This document shows positions 1-8,934 of a DNA stretch of 64,000 bases, in pieces. This DNA is from Mucilaginibacter sp. 14171R-50 (GTDB lineage: Bacteria; Bacteroidota; Bacteroidia; Sphingobacteriales; Sphingobacteriaceae), in the NCBI RefSeq assembly GCF_010093045.1, contig NZ_CP048115.1, positions 496,001-560,000 on the forward strand, written 5' to 3'. Each line of letters begins with the position of its first letter. Within the stretch, counting starts at the first letter, position 1. Below the pieces are notes generated by a model. It was not told where the DNA came from. It did no database searches and was given only the letters and a program-made list of their open reading frames with translations. The translations under genes were made by a program, and so were the position numbers.

Positions 1-615
1 GATAAATTTTGTATTATCCCCGTACAAAAGGCACGGCAAATTGCTGCCACTTCGAAGCCATCATTTGGGATAACCGTAAACGTTAACAGCCCCGATGTGC
101 TTGATGCCAGTATAGGCGAAGCTACATCGCTGATGCGTAATATACGCGGTACACGTATTGGCCAGCCTGACAATTTTGAAATATCCAGGAGCGACTCTAT
201 CCAGCAGGAACTGTCAGGGCAGCTTACCGGTATTACCATAGCAGGTTTCGCCATTGGCGCTATCACCCTTATAGGTGCTGCCATTGGCCTGATGAACATT
301 ATGCTGGTATCGGTAACGGAGCGCACCCGCGAAATTGGGCTGCGCAAAGCTATTGGCGCAACGCCATCGGTAATACGCAAACAGTTTTTAATTGAGGCGA
401 TTGTTATTTGCCTTATAGGCTGTTTTGCCGGCATTATTTTAGGGATGGGTATGGGCAACCTTATAGCTGTACAAATCAGCGGCACTTTTATTATACCATG
501 GGTTTGGCTGTTTTGCGCAGTAGGCTTATGTACTTTTATCGGCCTGTCGTCGGGATTTTATCCCGCACGCAAAGCGGCCCGGCTTGACCCTGTAGAGGCG
601 CTGCGGTACGAGTAG
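1..615 (+). CDS. ABC transporter permease, MacB/FtsX family (5'-partial)
   Basis: C-terminal part of an inner-membrane ABC permease of the MacB/FtsX type, which works with an ATPase to move lipoproteins, peptides or drugs across the envelope. The frame is open from base 1, so the start lies outside the window. Visible are the end of the periplasmic core, a transmembrane helix (around bases 230-310), the cytoplasmic loop [17 protein letters not shown] that is a hallmark of FtsX-like permeases, two more hydrophobic helices, and the usual ending [17 protein letters not shown]. The cognate ATPase is not visible. It is convergent with the CpsB-like gene. Family assignment is firm; substrate is unknown. 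Confidence 0.93.
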   Translation, partial: DKFCIIPVQKARQIAATSKPSFGITVNVNSPDVLDASIGEATSLMRNIRGTRIGQPDNFEISRSDSIQQELSGQLTGITIAGFAIGAITLIGAAIGLMNIMLVSVTERTREIGLRKAIGATPSVIRKQFLIEAIVICLIGCFAGIILGMGMGNLIAVQISGTFIIPWVWLFCAVGLCTFIGLSSGFYPARKAARLDPVEALRYE

Positions 616-634
616 GAGATGCAATACAGAGAAG

Positions 635-744
635 CAAGAGACAGGACAGAAAGATAAAAGATTTCTTTTTGAGTCTTGCTATTTAGTATTATTGTCCCGC
701 CTCTACATCTTCGTCTTGTCTCTTGATTCTTACTATCTTGATTC
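635..744. repeat. Short-word direct/inverted repeat spacer
   Basis: The spacer between the convergent permease and CpsB genes contains CAAGAGACA (635-643) and its exact inverse TGTCTCTTG (717-725), plus CTTGATTC twice (722-729 and 737-744). It can fold on itself and may act as a bidirectional terminator. It belongs to the word-repeat spacers discussed in the findings. Confidence 0.6.
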
Positions 745-748
745 CCTG

Positions 749-1486
749 CTACAGCATTACATTTTTTAACGGATAATCAACTAATATCTTTTGCAGGTAG
801 GGCGTAGTCAGTACGGCTTCAAACGCTGCTGCGTGACGAGGGTGGTGCATATCGCTCGAGATAAAATCAACCATATTATTATCTATCAGGTCTTCGGCCA
901 TCTTTTTTGAATGTTTGCCGTAATAACCCGCAAGCGATATTGTGTTAAGCTGTAAGCTGCAGCCCCAGCTGTGTATCATTTTTAGCTGTTCCAGGCTCAT
1001 ATACCCGTACCTTTCGGGATGGGCCAGTATAGGTTTGTAACCCATATCCGTCATCTTTTGAACAATAGCTATCGTATTTGGCGGTTGGCTAACGAAAGAA
1101 AGTTCAAACAGTACGTAGTTATCTCCCATTGTTAAAACCTTGCGTTCTTCAAGGCGCTTTTCAAAAGTTTCGTCAAAATAATGCTCGGCTGCGGCTGAGA
1201 TATCAATATCTATGTTTTGATTCTTTAGTTCTGCCTTGAGTATCGCAAGCGCGTTAGCTATACTTTCGGCGTCGTTACGATAATAATCGATCATGATGTG
1301 CGGGGTGGCAATAATTTTCTTGATGCCCAGCGCCATCATTTTTTTTATGAGGAAGATGGATTCTTCTACGTTTTGCGCACCATCATCAATACCCGGCAAA
1401 ACATGCGAATGCATATCTGTTACAATCGAACTGTAGTCGAAATTAACAATTGGTTTAACTTCCTTTTTCTTAAAAAATCCGAACAT
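749..1486 (-). CDS. CpsB/YwqE-like tyrosine-protein phosphatase (PHP family)
   Basis: Metal-dependent protein tyrosine phosphatase of the PHP fold, the class that dephosphorylates the Wzc-type tyrosine kinase controlling capsule or exopolysaccharide export. The N-terminal motif DMHSHVLPGIDDGA (His26 and His28) gives the first metal ligands; ATPH (about residue 60), the AAEHYFDE segment and LAHPERY supply further conserved ligands; SSDMHH near the C-terminus completes the site. At 245 aa it has family length. It is the last gene of the nucleotide-sugar operon, 2 bp after rfbB, which fits a role in polysaccharide control. Its kinase partner is not in the window. Confidence 0.9.
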   Translation of the reverse strand: MFGFFKKKEVKPIVNFDYSSIVTDMHSHVLPGIDDGAQNVEESIFLIKKMMALGIKKIIATPHIMIDYYRNDAESIANALAILKAELKNQNIDIDISAAAEHYFDETFEKRLEERKVLTMGDNYVLFELSFVSQPPNTIAIVQKMTDMGYKPILAHPERYGYMSLEQLKMIHSWGCSLQLNTISLAGYYGKHSKKMAEDLIDNNMVDFISSDMHHPRHAAAFEAVLTTPYLQKILVDYPLKNVML

Positions 1487-1488
1487 CT

Positions 1489-2541
1489 TTATCGATTAGT
1501 GTATTGCTCATTGTAATAATCCTGGTAATGTCCGGATGTTACGTCGTTAAGCCATTCCTGGTTCTCAAGGTACCAGTCAACGGTTTTTTCAAGGCCTTCC
1601 TCAAAGGTTATAGATGGCTCCCAGCCCAGTTCATTCTTTAGTTTGGTAGCATCTATGGCATATCTTAGATCATGCCCGGCCCGGTCTGTTACATAAGTTA
1701 TCAGTTTAGCAGATTCCCCCGTTTCGCGGCCGAGCTTTTTGTCCATTATAGTACATAACAGCCTGATCAGATCAATGTTTTTCCACTCATTGTGTCCGCC
1801 AATATTGTAGGTGGTGCCCGCCGCTGCTTTATGAAAAATAACATCTATCGCCCTGGCGTGGTCTTCAACCCATAGCCAGTCGCGCACGTTCTCGCCTTTA
1901 CCATAAACGGGTACAGGCTTATTTTGCTTGATATTATTAATGGCCAGGGGTATTAATTTTTCGGGAAAATGGTACGACCCGTAGTTATTTGAGCAATTTG
2001 ATATAACCGTGCCTAAACCATAAGTATCATAATACGCCCTTACAAAATGATCGGAACTTGCTTTGGATGCTGAATAAGGAGAATGCGGATCATAGGCGGT
2101 TTGCTCGGTAAACATTGCCGTGTTGCCCAGGCTGCCGTAAACCTCATCTGTAGATACATGGTAAAAGCGTTTTGTATCATATACACCCTTCCACAGATTC
2201 TTAGCCGCGTTTAACAGATTTACGGTACCTACTACATTGGTCATTACAAACTCCAGCGGGTTGGTAATAGACCGGTCTACGTGCGATTCGGCCGCAAGAT
2301 GTATTACCGCGTCGGGCTGTTCCTGCTCAAACAAATCGTTTATAAAGTCAAGCGCTACTATATCGCCTTTAATAAAACGATAATTTGGCGCATGTTCAAT
2401 ATCATTTAAGTTGGCCAGGTTGCCTGCATAAGTAAGTTTATCCAGGTTGATAATGGTGTAATCCGGATAATTTTTTACAAAACGCCGCACCACGTGCGAC
2501 CCTATAAACCCAGCGCCACCCGTGATAATTATCTTTTTCAT
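1489..2541 (-). CDS. rfbB: dTDP-glucose 4,6-dehydratase
   Basis: Converts dTDP-glucose to dTDP-4-keto-6-deoxyglucose, the committed step toward dTDP-rhamnose and other deoxysugars for surface glycans. Extended SDR fold: Rossmann motif GGAGFIGSHVV at residues 8-18, HLAAESHVDRS, the catalytic STDEVYG segment, and YSASKASSDH with the Tyr-x3-Lys pair; NNYGSYHFPEKLIP and the RDWLWVEDHARA region are typical of RmlB. 350 aa is the usual length. It lies 20 bp after galE and 2 bp before the CpsB-like gene, so is probably co-transcribed. The rmlA, rmlC and rmlD genes are not in this window, so the final sugar cannot be stated. Confidence 0.97.
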   Translation of the reverse strand: MKKIIITGGAGFIGSHVVRRFVKNYPDYTIINLDKLTYAGNLANLNDIEHAPNYRFIKGDIVALDFINDLFEQEQPDAVIHLAAESHVDRSITNPLEFVMTNVVGTVNLLNAAKNLWKGVYDTKRFYHVSTDEVYGSLGNTAMFTEQTAYDPHSPYSASKASSDHFVRAYYDTYGLGTVISNCSNNYGSYHFPEKLIPLAINNIKQNKPVPVYGKGENVRDWLWVEDHARAIDVIFHKAAAGTTYNIGGHNEWKNIDLIRLLCTIMDKKLGRETGESAKLITYVTDRAGHDLRYAIDATKLKNELGWEPSITFEEGLEKTVDWYLENQEWLNDVTSGHYQDYYNEQYTNR

Positions 2542-2561
2542 GAGATGATAATGTTATGAGG

Positions 2562-3581
2562 TTATAACGGGTTTTGGGTGATATAATTTTCCCATGCCCA
2601 GGCAGATGACATCATGGTATCAATATCGCGCTCGGCCTTCCAATGCAGCTTTTGGGTTGATTTACTTACATCGCCCCAAACTTTTTCGATATCGCCGCTG
2701 CGGGGCGGCCCTATCTGGTAGTTCAGTTTTTTACCGGTTGATTGTTCAAAAGCGTTTATTACCTCTAAAACCGTGTATCCTTTACCGGTGCCAATGTTAA
2801 ATACATCGTAACCATTAAAACCCGGCTGCTCCATCAACTTTAGCGCGGCTACATGTGCCCTGGCCAAATCAACTACGTGTATATAATCGCGTATACAGCT
2901 GCCATCGGGCGTATCATATTTGTCGCCAAAAACCGTTAGCTTTTCGCGCTTACCTATAGCCGTTTGCGTAATAAATGGTACCAGGTTTTGCGGAACGCCA
3001 ATGGGTAACTCGCCAATCATGGCACTGTCGTGCGCCCCTACCGGGTTAAAGTATCGCAATGCAATAACTTTATACGCTGATCCTGCCGCTACAACATCTC
3101 TTAATATTTCCTCGGCAATTTGTTTGGTGTTGCCGTACGGCGATTCGGCAGGTTTTACCGGCGCATCTTCGGTTACCGGCAAAACATCGGGCTGACCATA
3201 CACGGTGCAGCTTGACGAGAAAACAAAGTTTAGGGGGCTACCTTCGTAAGCCTGCAGGATGTTGATAAGCGAATAAAAATTATTGCGGTAATACTTTAGC
3301 GGTAATTGCACCGATTCGCCAACCGCCTTAGAAGCCGCGAAATGAATAATACCACCAATATCGGGGTTGTTAGCCGCAAAATCTTTTACCGCCTTTGCAT
3401 CGCACAGATCAAATTCGTGAAAAGCCGGTTTATAGCCGATTATCTTAGCGATCTGATCTAATATTCTGACGTTTGAGTTAGAAAGATCGTCGATAATTAC
3501 CGGGTCGTAACCTGCATTTACCAGTTCTACTACCGTATGCGATCCAATAAACCCCAGGCCCCCGGTCACTAAAATTTTCAT
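2562..3581 (-). CDS. galE: UDP-glucose 4-epimerase
   Basis: Interconverts UDP-glucose and UDP-galactose using tightly bound NAD. N-terminal GGLGFIGSHTV Rossmann motif, HFAASKAVGES, the SSSCTVYG serine segment, YGNTKQIAEEIL with the catalytic Tyr-x3-Lys, and the GalE signature RYFNPVGAHDS. The C-terminal half carries the GDKYDTPDGSCIRDYIHVVDLA segment typical of true GalE. 339 aa is normal. It sits between uxs and rfbB in a same-strand group that supplies UDP-Gal, UDP-GlcA, UDP-Xyl and a dTDP-deoxysugar for exopolysaccharide or LPS. Confidence 0.97.
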   Translation of the reverse strand: MKILVTGGLGFIGSHTVVELVNAGYDPVIIDDLSNSNVRILDQIAKIIGYKPAFHEFDLCDAKAVKDFAANNPDIGGIIHFAASKAVGESVQLPLKYYRNNFYSLINILQAYEGSPLNFVFSSSCTVYGQPDVLPVTEDAPVKPAESPYGNTKQIAEEILRDVVAAGSAYKVIALRYFNPVGAHDSAMIGELPIGVPQNLVPFITQTAIGKREKLTVFGDKYDTPDGSCIRDYIHVVDLARAHVAALKLMEQPGFNGYDVFNIGTGKGYTVLEVINAFEQSTGKKLNYQIGPPRSGDIEKVWGDVSKSTQKLHWKAERDIDTMMSSAWAWENYITQNPL

Positions 3582-3635
3582 AGCATGTTTTTAAAAGGTA
3601 AAATTTAAAGCTACACCGCCAAGCGACTGAAAAGC

Positions 3636-4622
3636 TTATTGTTTGTTATAATACGTAAAATCTTTATGCAGTATATCTTTTTCGGGCAGCGATTTAAAAT
3701 ACTCGTAGGTGATCTTCAAACCTTCGCTTCGCGATACTTTTGGCTCCCAGCCCAAAATACTTCTTGCTTTAGTAATATCAGGGCGGCGTTGTTTCGGATC
3801 GTCTGTAGGCAGCGGCAGGCTTATCATTTGCTGGTTGGTACCGGTGAGCTTTATTATTTCCTCGCCAAACTCCCGAATGGTTATCTCATCGGGGTTGCCA
3901 ATATTCATCGGCTGCGCGTAATCGCTGTGCAATAACCTATAGATACCTTCTATCAGATCGTCAACATAGCAAAACGAGCGGGTTTGCGACCCATCGCCAA
4001 ACATGGTCAGCGGTTCGCCGCGTAAGGCCTGGCCAATAAAGGCCGGTAAAACGCGGCCATCGTTTAGGCGCATACGGGGGCCATACGTGTTAAATATGCG
4101 TACAATACGTGTTTCCAGCCCATGAAAGGTATGGTAAGCCATGGTAATAGCCTCCTGGAAACGTTTAGCCTCGTCGTAAACACCGCGGGGGCCAACAGGG
4201 TTAACGTTACCCCAGTACTCCTCAGGCTGCGGGTTTATATTCGGGTCGCCGTAAACCTCAGAAGTTGAAGCGATAAGCATCCGGGCCGCCTTTGAACGGG
4301 CCAGGCCCAATAAATTATGGGTGCCTAACGAGCCCACCTTTAGTGTTTGAATAGGGATCTTTAAATAATCGATAGGGCTTGCAGGCGATGCGAAATGCAA
4401 TATGTAATCTAACTTACCCGGCACATACACAAATTTGGAAACATCGTGGTTATAAAACTCAAAATTCTCCAGTTTAAAAAGGTGCTCAATGTTTCGCAGG
4501 TCGCCCGTTATCAGGTTGTCCATGCCAATCACATGGTAATCTTCCTTTATAAACCTGTCGCATAAATGCGAGCCCAAAAACCCGGCCGCACCGGTGATCA
4601 GAATACGCTTGCGTTGTACCAT
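3636..4622 (-). CDS. UDP-glucuronate decarboxylase (UDP-xylose synthase)
   Basis: Decarboxylates UDP-glucuronate to UDP-xylose with bound NAD. Features are the SDR Rossmann motif [14 protein letters not shown] at residues 10-23, the segment [20 protein letters not shown] that distinguishes UXS from other epimerases, STSEVYGDP, and [12 protein letters not shown] with the Tyr-x3-Lys pair, followed by [10 protein letters not shown]. 328 aa, soluble single-domain bacterial form. Its ATG overlaps the ugd stop by one base (TAATG), so it is translationally coupled to the enzyme that makes its substrate. This coupling makes the assignment very secure. Confidence 0.95.
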   Translation of the reverse strand: MVQRKRILITGAAGFLGSHLCDRFIKEDYHVIGMDNLITGDLRNIEHLFKLENFEFYNHDVSKFVYVPGKLDYILHFASPASPIDYLKIPIQTLKVGSLGTHNLLGLARSKAARMLIASTSEVYGDPNINPQPEEYWGNVNPVGPRGVYDEAKRFQEAITMAYHTFHGLETRIVRIFNTYGPRMRLNDGRVLPAFIGQALRGEPLTMFGDGSQTRSFCYVDDLIEGIYRLLHSDYAQPMNIGNPDEITIREFGEEIIKLTGTNQQMISLPLPTDDPKQRRPDITKARSILGWEPKVSRSEGLKITYEYFKSLPEKDILHKDFTYYNKQ

Positions 4623-5932
4623 TAGTTAATTACCTTTCTGCCGATGCTGTTGTAGTAATAACCCAGATCGATCATTTTTTGCAGATCGTAAAGGTTCCTG
4701 CCATCAAATATAACCTTGCTTTTTAAAAGTCCGGACAGTTGCTCAAAATCCGGCGTTCTGAACAATGACCACTCGGTAACTATCAGTAACGCATCCGCGC
4801 CGTCGGCGGTTGTATACGGGTCGGTACCATATTGTATTTTATCGCCAAGTAAGGCTTTAACGTTATTCATACCCTCGGGGTCAAAAACGGTTAGCTCGGC
4901 CCCCGCTGCCAGCAACTCATCAATTATGTACAATGCAGGGGCTTCGCGTATATCGTCAGTCTCCGGTTTAAATGCCAGGCCCCACATCGCAAATTTCTTC
5001 CCCTTCAGGTCGTTATTGTAATATTTTCTTACTTTTTGCACTAATACCTTCTTCTGTATCTCGTTAACTTCCATCACCGAGTTGAGTATCTTGAAGTCGT
5101 ATTGATTCTCCTGAGCAGATTTCGCCAGTGCCTGTACATCTTTAGGGAAACAGCTGCCACCGTAACCAATACCCGAAAACAGGAAGCGGTTACCAATACG
5201 GTTATCGGCGCCTATCCCCCGGCGTACCATATCAACATCAGCGCCAACCAGTTCGCATAAGTTGGCCACTTCGTTCATGAACGATATTTTTGTTGCCAGG
5301 AAAGAGTTGGCCGCATACTTAGTCAACTCAGATGATCGCTCGTCCATAAATATTATGGGGTTACCCTGGCGTACATAAGGAGCATAAAGCTCGCCCATTA
5401 ACTTACGGGCGCGTTCGTCAGTAGTGCCTACAACCACACGGTCGGGCTTCATAAAATCTTCAACAGCCACACCTTCGCGTAAAAACTCCGGGTTTGATAC
5501 TACCGCACATCCTATATCGGTGTTTGCTTTTAAAACCGCGGTTACTTTATCGGCTGTCCCTACCGGAACGGTAGATTTGGTTACGATCACTTTATAATCG
5601 GTAATCAATTTAGCAATATCTTTTGCAGCACCTAAAACATAGCTCAGATCGGCAGAACCATCGCCACCGGGAGGCGTTGGCAACGCCAGGAAAATGATCT
5701 CCGCGTCTGCAATGGCATCAGCAAGGTTATTTGTAAACAATAAGCGTTTCTGATTGATATTGCGATGAAATAACAACTCAAGGCCAGGTTCGTATATAGG
5801 AAGCTTCCCTTCCTGCATCATTTTTACCTTTTGTTCGTTAATATCAACACAGGTTACCTGATTCCCGGTTTCTGCTAAACAAGTACCGGTTACCAGTCCA
5901 ACATACCCTGTACCGACAACAGCTATTTTCAT
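4622..5932 (-). CDS. ugd: UDP-glucose 6-dehydrogenase
   Basis: Oxidises UDP-glucose to UDP-glucuronate with two NAD molecules. Features are the N-terminal Rossmann motif [16 protein letters not shown], the [14 protein letters not shown] loop, [11 protein letters not shown], the [14 protein letters not shown] segment, and the catalytic cysteine in [10 protein letters not shown] (about residue 260). The C-terminal domain has [13 protein letters not shown]. 436 aa is standard. It is the first gene of the minus-strand operon ugd-uxs-galE-rfbB-cpsB, and is divergent from waaA across a 65-bp spacer with a TATCTTCG element (minus strand, 5972-5979) that can serve as its promoter. Confidence 0.97.
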   Translation of the reverse strand: MKIAVVGTGYVGLVTGTCLAETGNQVTCVDINEQKVKMMQEGKLPIYEPGLELLFHRNINQKRLLFTNNLADAIADAEIIFLALPTPPGGDGSADLSYVLGAAKDIAKLITDYKVIVTKSTVPVGTADKVTAVLKANTDIGCAVVSNPEFLREGVAVEDFMKPDRVVVGTTDERARKLMGELYAPYVRQGNPIIFMDERSSELTKYAANSFLATKISFMNEVANLCELVGADVDMVRRGIGADNRIGNRFLFSGIGYGGSCFPKDVQALAKSAQENQYDFKILNSVMEVNEIQKKVLVQKVRKYYNNDLKGKKFAMWGLAFKPETDDIREAPALYIIDELLAAGAELTVFDPEGMNNVKALLGDKIQYGTDPYTTADGADALLIVTEWSLFRTPDFEQLSGLLKSKVIFDGRNLYDLQKMIDLGYYYNSIGRKVIN

Positions 5933-5956
5933 AATCTAAGTTTTGCGTTAATATAT

Positions 5957-5979
5957 TACTTTTATGCCCGGCGAAGATA
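5957..5979. promoter_or_regulatory. Divergent promoter region ugd / waaA
   Basis: The 65-bp divergent spacer holds TACTTTTA on the plus strand (5957-5964) and TATCTTCG on the minus strand (5972-5979). Both are close to the Bacteroidota -7 consensus TAnnTTTG, and leaders of about 33-40 nt would result. No clear -33 TTTG was seen for either. Confidence 0.4.
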
Positions 5980-5997
5980 ATAAATCGTAAGTAAAAA

Positions 5998-7212
5998 ATG
6001 ATTTTACTATACAACATAGGCATATACTTATACTACATATTGATACATATTGTTTCTGTTTTTAACAATAAGGCAAAATTGTGGATCAACGGTCGCCGTG
6101 AACAACATATACAACCTTCAGTATCGGGCATTTGGTTCCATTTTGCATCATTAGGCGAGTTTGAACAGGGCCGCCCTGTGTTGGAAAAAATGAAATTGTC
6201 ATATCCGCAGCATAAAATCATTATTACATTTTTTTCGCCGTCAGGGTACCAGATCCGGAAAAACACCCCCCTGGCCGATGCGGTTTATTATTTACCGCTT
6301 GATACCCCCGCAAACGCCCGGAAATTTATAAATACCATACGGCCCGTTATGGCCATTTTTACCAAATACGAATATTGGTACCACTTTTTTAACGAGTTAC
6401 ACAAGCAGCATGTACCGCTCTATATAATCTCGGGCATATTCAGGCCCCGGCAGGTTTTTTTCAGGTGGTATGGCGGCCTTCACCGCAAAATGCTGAAAAT
6501 GGTAACCTGGTATTTTTTGCAGGATGTACCTTCGAAACACTTGCTGCATGATGTGGGCATTACCAATGTTACCATCAGCGGCGACACCCGTTTTGACAGG
6601 GTATGGGCCAATGCGCAGCAGCCCAAAGCCCTGCCGGAAATTGCAGCGTTTAAAGCAGGACAGAAACTATTTATAGCCGGCAGCACCTGGCCCGCTGATG
6701 AAAAGCTGTTAGCCGATTTGGTTGCACACCACCCCGACTGGAAATTCATTATTGCCCCGCACGAGATCAGTGAGGATAAAATAAACGGGTTGATGAACAT
6801 CTTGCCGAAAAATAATACACTTAAATACTCCCAACTCACCACTCACCACTCACCACTCACCACCCTGGTCATCGATAACATCGGTATGCTCTCCGCCCTG
6901 TACCAATATGCCGATATCGCTTACATAGGCGGTGGCTTTGGCGCGGGAATACATAATACGCTGGAAGCAGCGGCCTTTGGCATGCCGGTAATATTTGGCC
7001 CCAGGTACGCTAAGTTCAAAGAAGCCCGCGACTTGGTAGATATACGCGCCGGCTTTAGTATAACAAACCAGGAAGAACTAAACAGTATAGCCGGTACATT
7101 GATGAATGATGATGCCGCGCGGCTTATAGCGGCTAACCTTGCCAAAAACTATGTGCAGCAGCATATAGGCGCCACAGATACAATAATGGGTTATATTAAA
7201 GAGAGGCATTAA
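5998..7212 (+). CDS. waaA: 3-deoxy-D-manno-octulosonic acid (Kdo) transferase
   Basis: Membrane-anchored glycosyltransferase that adds Kdo to lipid A precursor. An N-terminal hydrophobic anchor (residues 3-22) is followed by the GT-B N-domain with FHFASLGEFEQGRPV, the conserved ITFFSPSGYQIRK, and KYEYWYHFFNEL. The C-domain shows SGDTRFDRV, GSTWPADE, APHEIS, then IDNIGMLS, YIGGGFGAGIHNTLEAAAFGMPV. 404 aa is normal. Between APHEIS and IDNIGML, where homologs have a variable loop, bases 6834-6861 are four perfect tandem ACTCACC heptamers translated as part of LTTHHSPLTT; see findings. No signal for the acceptor gene nearby. Confidence 0.95.
   Translation: MILLYNIGIYLYYILIHIVSVFNNKAKLWINGRREQHIQPSVSGIWFHFASLGEFEQGRPVLEKMKLSYPQHKIIITFFSPSGYQIRKNTPLADAVYYLPLDTPANARKFINTIRPVMAIFTKYEYWYHFFNELHKQHVPLYIISGIFRPRQVFFRWYGGLHRKMLKMVTWYFLQDVPSKHLLHDVGITNVTISGDTRFDRVWANAQQPKALPEIAAFKAGQKLFIAGSTWPADEKLLADLVAHHPDWKFIIAPHEISEDKINGLMNILPKNNTLKYSQLTTHHSPLTTLVIDNIGMLSALYQYADIAYIGGGFGAGIHNTLEAAAFGMPVIFGPRYAKFKEARDLVDIRAGFSITNQEELNSIAGTLMNDDAARLIAANLAKNYVQQHIGATDTIMGYIKERH
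6834..6861 (+). repeat. Tandem heptamer (ACTCACC)x4 inside waaA
   Basis: Four perfect head-to-tail copies of ACTCACC, followed by the partial unit ACC. The unit length is not a multiple of three, so gain or loss of one unit would shift the waaA frame. Confidence 0.95.
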
Positions 7213-7230
7213 GTACCTGTTAAATTAAAT

Positions 7231-7259
7231 AACGGGAGCTGCGGATAGCAATTCCCGTT
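7231..7259 (+). terminator. Probable terminator after waaA
   Basis: AACGGGA (7231-7237) pairs with TCCCGTT (7253-7259), with an inner GCT/AGC pairing, and is followed by GTTTG. It lies 18 bp after the waaA stop. The T-tract is short, so termination strength is uncertain. Confidence 0.5.
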
Positions 7260-7290
7260 GTTTGATTGTGATGCCTCACCCTAAGCCAAT

Positions 7291-7379
7291 CATGGTTAAC
7301 ACTTTTTAGTGCGTTGTTTATATAAATATTTGATTATTAATGTTTTATAAAAATTTTATTAAAAATTGTGTTGACCATG
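7291..7379. repeat. Inverted repeat bounding an AT-rich spacer
   Basis: CATGGTTAACAC (7291-7302) and GTGTTGACCATG (7368-7379) are inverted copies with one mismatch, enclosing about 65 bp of very AT-rich DNA. The spacer 7213-7492 between waaA and the hydrolase gene holds no gene I can support. Confidence 0.55.
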
Positions 7380-7492
7380 TTAACCCAGTTTGGGCCAAGT
7401 AGCTGATGTTGTAAGTTTAGCATATATAGGTTTTAAATCTGTAAATCGTTAAAATCCGTTTCATCCCGGTTCATTTTCTTAATATTGCCCCT

Positions 7493-8311
7493 ATGGGCTT
7501 CTTGAATATTTCCGGCTTGGGTAAGGTGCATTATCATGAATATGGCAGCGGCGGTAAACCCCTGCTGGCGTTTCATGGGTATGGCATGACGGGCAGGCAG
7601 TTCCATGTGCTCGAAAATTCTATCCTGCGGGAGTACCATGTTTATGGTTTCGACCATTTTTTTCATGGCGGCAGCCAATTGGGCGACTGGACAGAAGCAC
7701 AGATACTTACCGGCATGCCCCGCGAAATGGTAAAGCAATATGCAGAAGAATGGTTTAAGCTGCACGGTAGGCAAAGGTTTTCGGTATTGGGGTATTCAAT
7801 AGGCGCCAATATTGCACTTTTACTGGTAGAAGAATACCCCGGCCTGATAGACGAGGTTATTTTAATGGCCCCGGACGGGTTGGCGGTTTATAAGGGCTTT
7901 GAAATTTTATTGCACAAACCATGGGGGCGGTATATGTTTAAAACCGTAACTAAAAGCAAATGGCTGGCCCCGGCGGTGCTCAATAGCCTAAAAAAAATAA
8001 GGTTTATAGACGATAGCCTGCACCAGATAGCCTATAATGAAATTGATACCGAACAAAAACGGCAGGATGTTTATTATACCTTAAATCTTATCCGATTAGT
8101 GAAGCCCGATACGCAAAAGATAGCCACCCTCATCAATCAGCATCATATTAAGTGCCGGCTGATATTTGGCAAATACGATAACTTATTTCCGATGAAGGCT
8201 GCCCGGTCATTTATTGACAAAGTGCAAAATGCCGATGTGCACGAGGTGAATATGGGCCACTGGCTGGTTACCCGGCAATTAGATGAGTATTTAGTAAATT
8301 TACAACAATGA
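7493..8311 (+). CDS. Alpha/beta hydrolase
   Basis: Cytoplasmic alpha/beta-hydrolase fold enzyme of 272 aa. Visible are the oxyanion HGYGMTGRQF segment (about residues 28-37), the nucleophile elbow LGYSIGAN (Ser about residue 101), an aspartate in IFGKYDNLFP and the C-terminal histidine in NMGHWL, giving a complete Ser-Asp-His set. The substrate is not predictable; an ester or thioester is plausible. Its TGA overlaps the ATG of the next acyltransferase gene (ATGA at 8308-8311), so the two are translationally coupled and probably act in the same lipid or carotenoid-ester pathway. Confidence 0.85.
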   Translation: MGFLNISGLGKVHYHEYGSGGKPLLAFHGYGMTGRQFHVLENSILREYHVYGFDHFFHGGSQLGDWTEAQILTGMPREMVKQYAEEWFKLHGRQRFSVLGYSIGANIALLLVEEYPGLIDEVILMAPDGLAVYKGFEILLHKPWGRYMFKTVTKSKWLAPAVLNSLKKIRFIDDSLHQIAYNEIDTEQKRQDVYYTLNLIRLVKPDTQKIATLINQHHIKCRLIFGKYDNLFPMKAARSFIDKVQNADVHEVNMGHWLVTRQLDEYLVNLQQ

Positions 8312-8931
8312 TACCCGCCCGCAGAGTAAAGCTTTTTAGCAACTGGTTTGCTATATATATGCGCTACCGCATGCGCAAGGCTTTTAACAGGCTTGTTGTT
8401 ACGCCGTTTACGCCGAAACCAGTCCATTCGGTATTGCTGCTTTGCAATCACTTTAGCTGGTGGGACGGGCTTTGGGGGAATTACCTTGCCTACTGGCACC
8501 TTAACCGGCACCTGTATATTATGATGCAGGAAGACCACTTGCAAAAACGTATGCTGCTGAATCTTTTTGGTGGTTTCTCCATCAACCGTTCTTCGCGGGA
8601 GATGATAAAATCATTACAGTACGCGGCAGGATTGCTCAATGATCCCGAAAACCTGGTGGTTGTTTTTCCGCAGGGTGAACTGATATCCAACCACACTACC
8701 GAGATCAAGGTTGAAAAGGGCATAGAACGCCTCATTAAAAACATAAAAGGCCCCTGCCAGATCGTGTACAACTGCGCCCTGATCGATTATTTTGAGAGCC
8801 TGAAGCCCTCTGTTTACTTCCATTTATTTGATTGCGGCGTGGCGGGCGAGGTATCGTTTGATGAACTGACAGCAAAAATAAATGCCTTTCATCAACAGGC
8901 ATTACAGGCACAAATACACGTTGAGCACTAA
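8308..8931 (+). CDS. PlsC-type 1-acylglycerol-phosphate-like acyltransferase
   Basis: Membrane-associated acyltransferase of the PlsC/LPLAT family, 207 aa. The catalytic H-x4-D box is CNHFSWWDG (about residues 49-57), and the second block FPQGE (about 133) binds the acceptor. There is no strong transmembrane helix apart from the N-terminal region. It begins inside the hydrolase stop codon (ATGA) and is followed after 3 bp by a paralogous acyltransferase, so the pair probably arose by duplication. Next to a GT2 and a CruF-like gene, a role in acylating a carotenoid glycoside is possible, but a phospholipid or ornithine-lipid role cannot be excluded. Confidence 0.82.
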   Translation: MIPARRVKLFSNWFAIYMRYRMRKAFNRLVVTPFTPKPVHSVLLLCNHFSWWDGLWGNYLAYWHLNRHLYIMMQEDHLQKRMLLNLFGGFSINRSSREMIKSLQYAAGLLNDPENLVVVFPQGELISNHTTEIKVEKGIERLIKNIKGPCQIVYNCALIDYFESLKPSVYFHLFDCGVAGEVSFDELTAKINAFHQQALQAQIHVEH

Positions 8932-8934
8932 CCT

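Noticed and set aside
6834..6861. CRISPR-like array at the heptamer repeat
   Set aside because: The units are 7 bp with no spacers and lie inside a coding frame; no cas gene is near.
7213..7492. Missing gene in the waaA-hydrolase spacer
   Set aside because: Short frames there lack starts and homology-like features; only an inverted repeat and AT-rich DNA are present.
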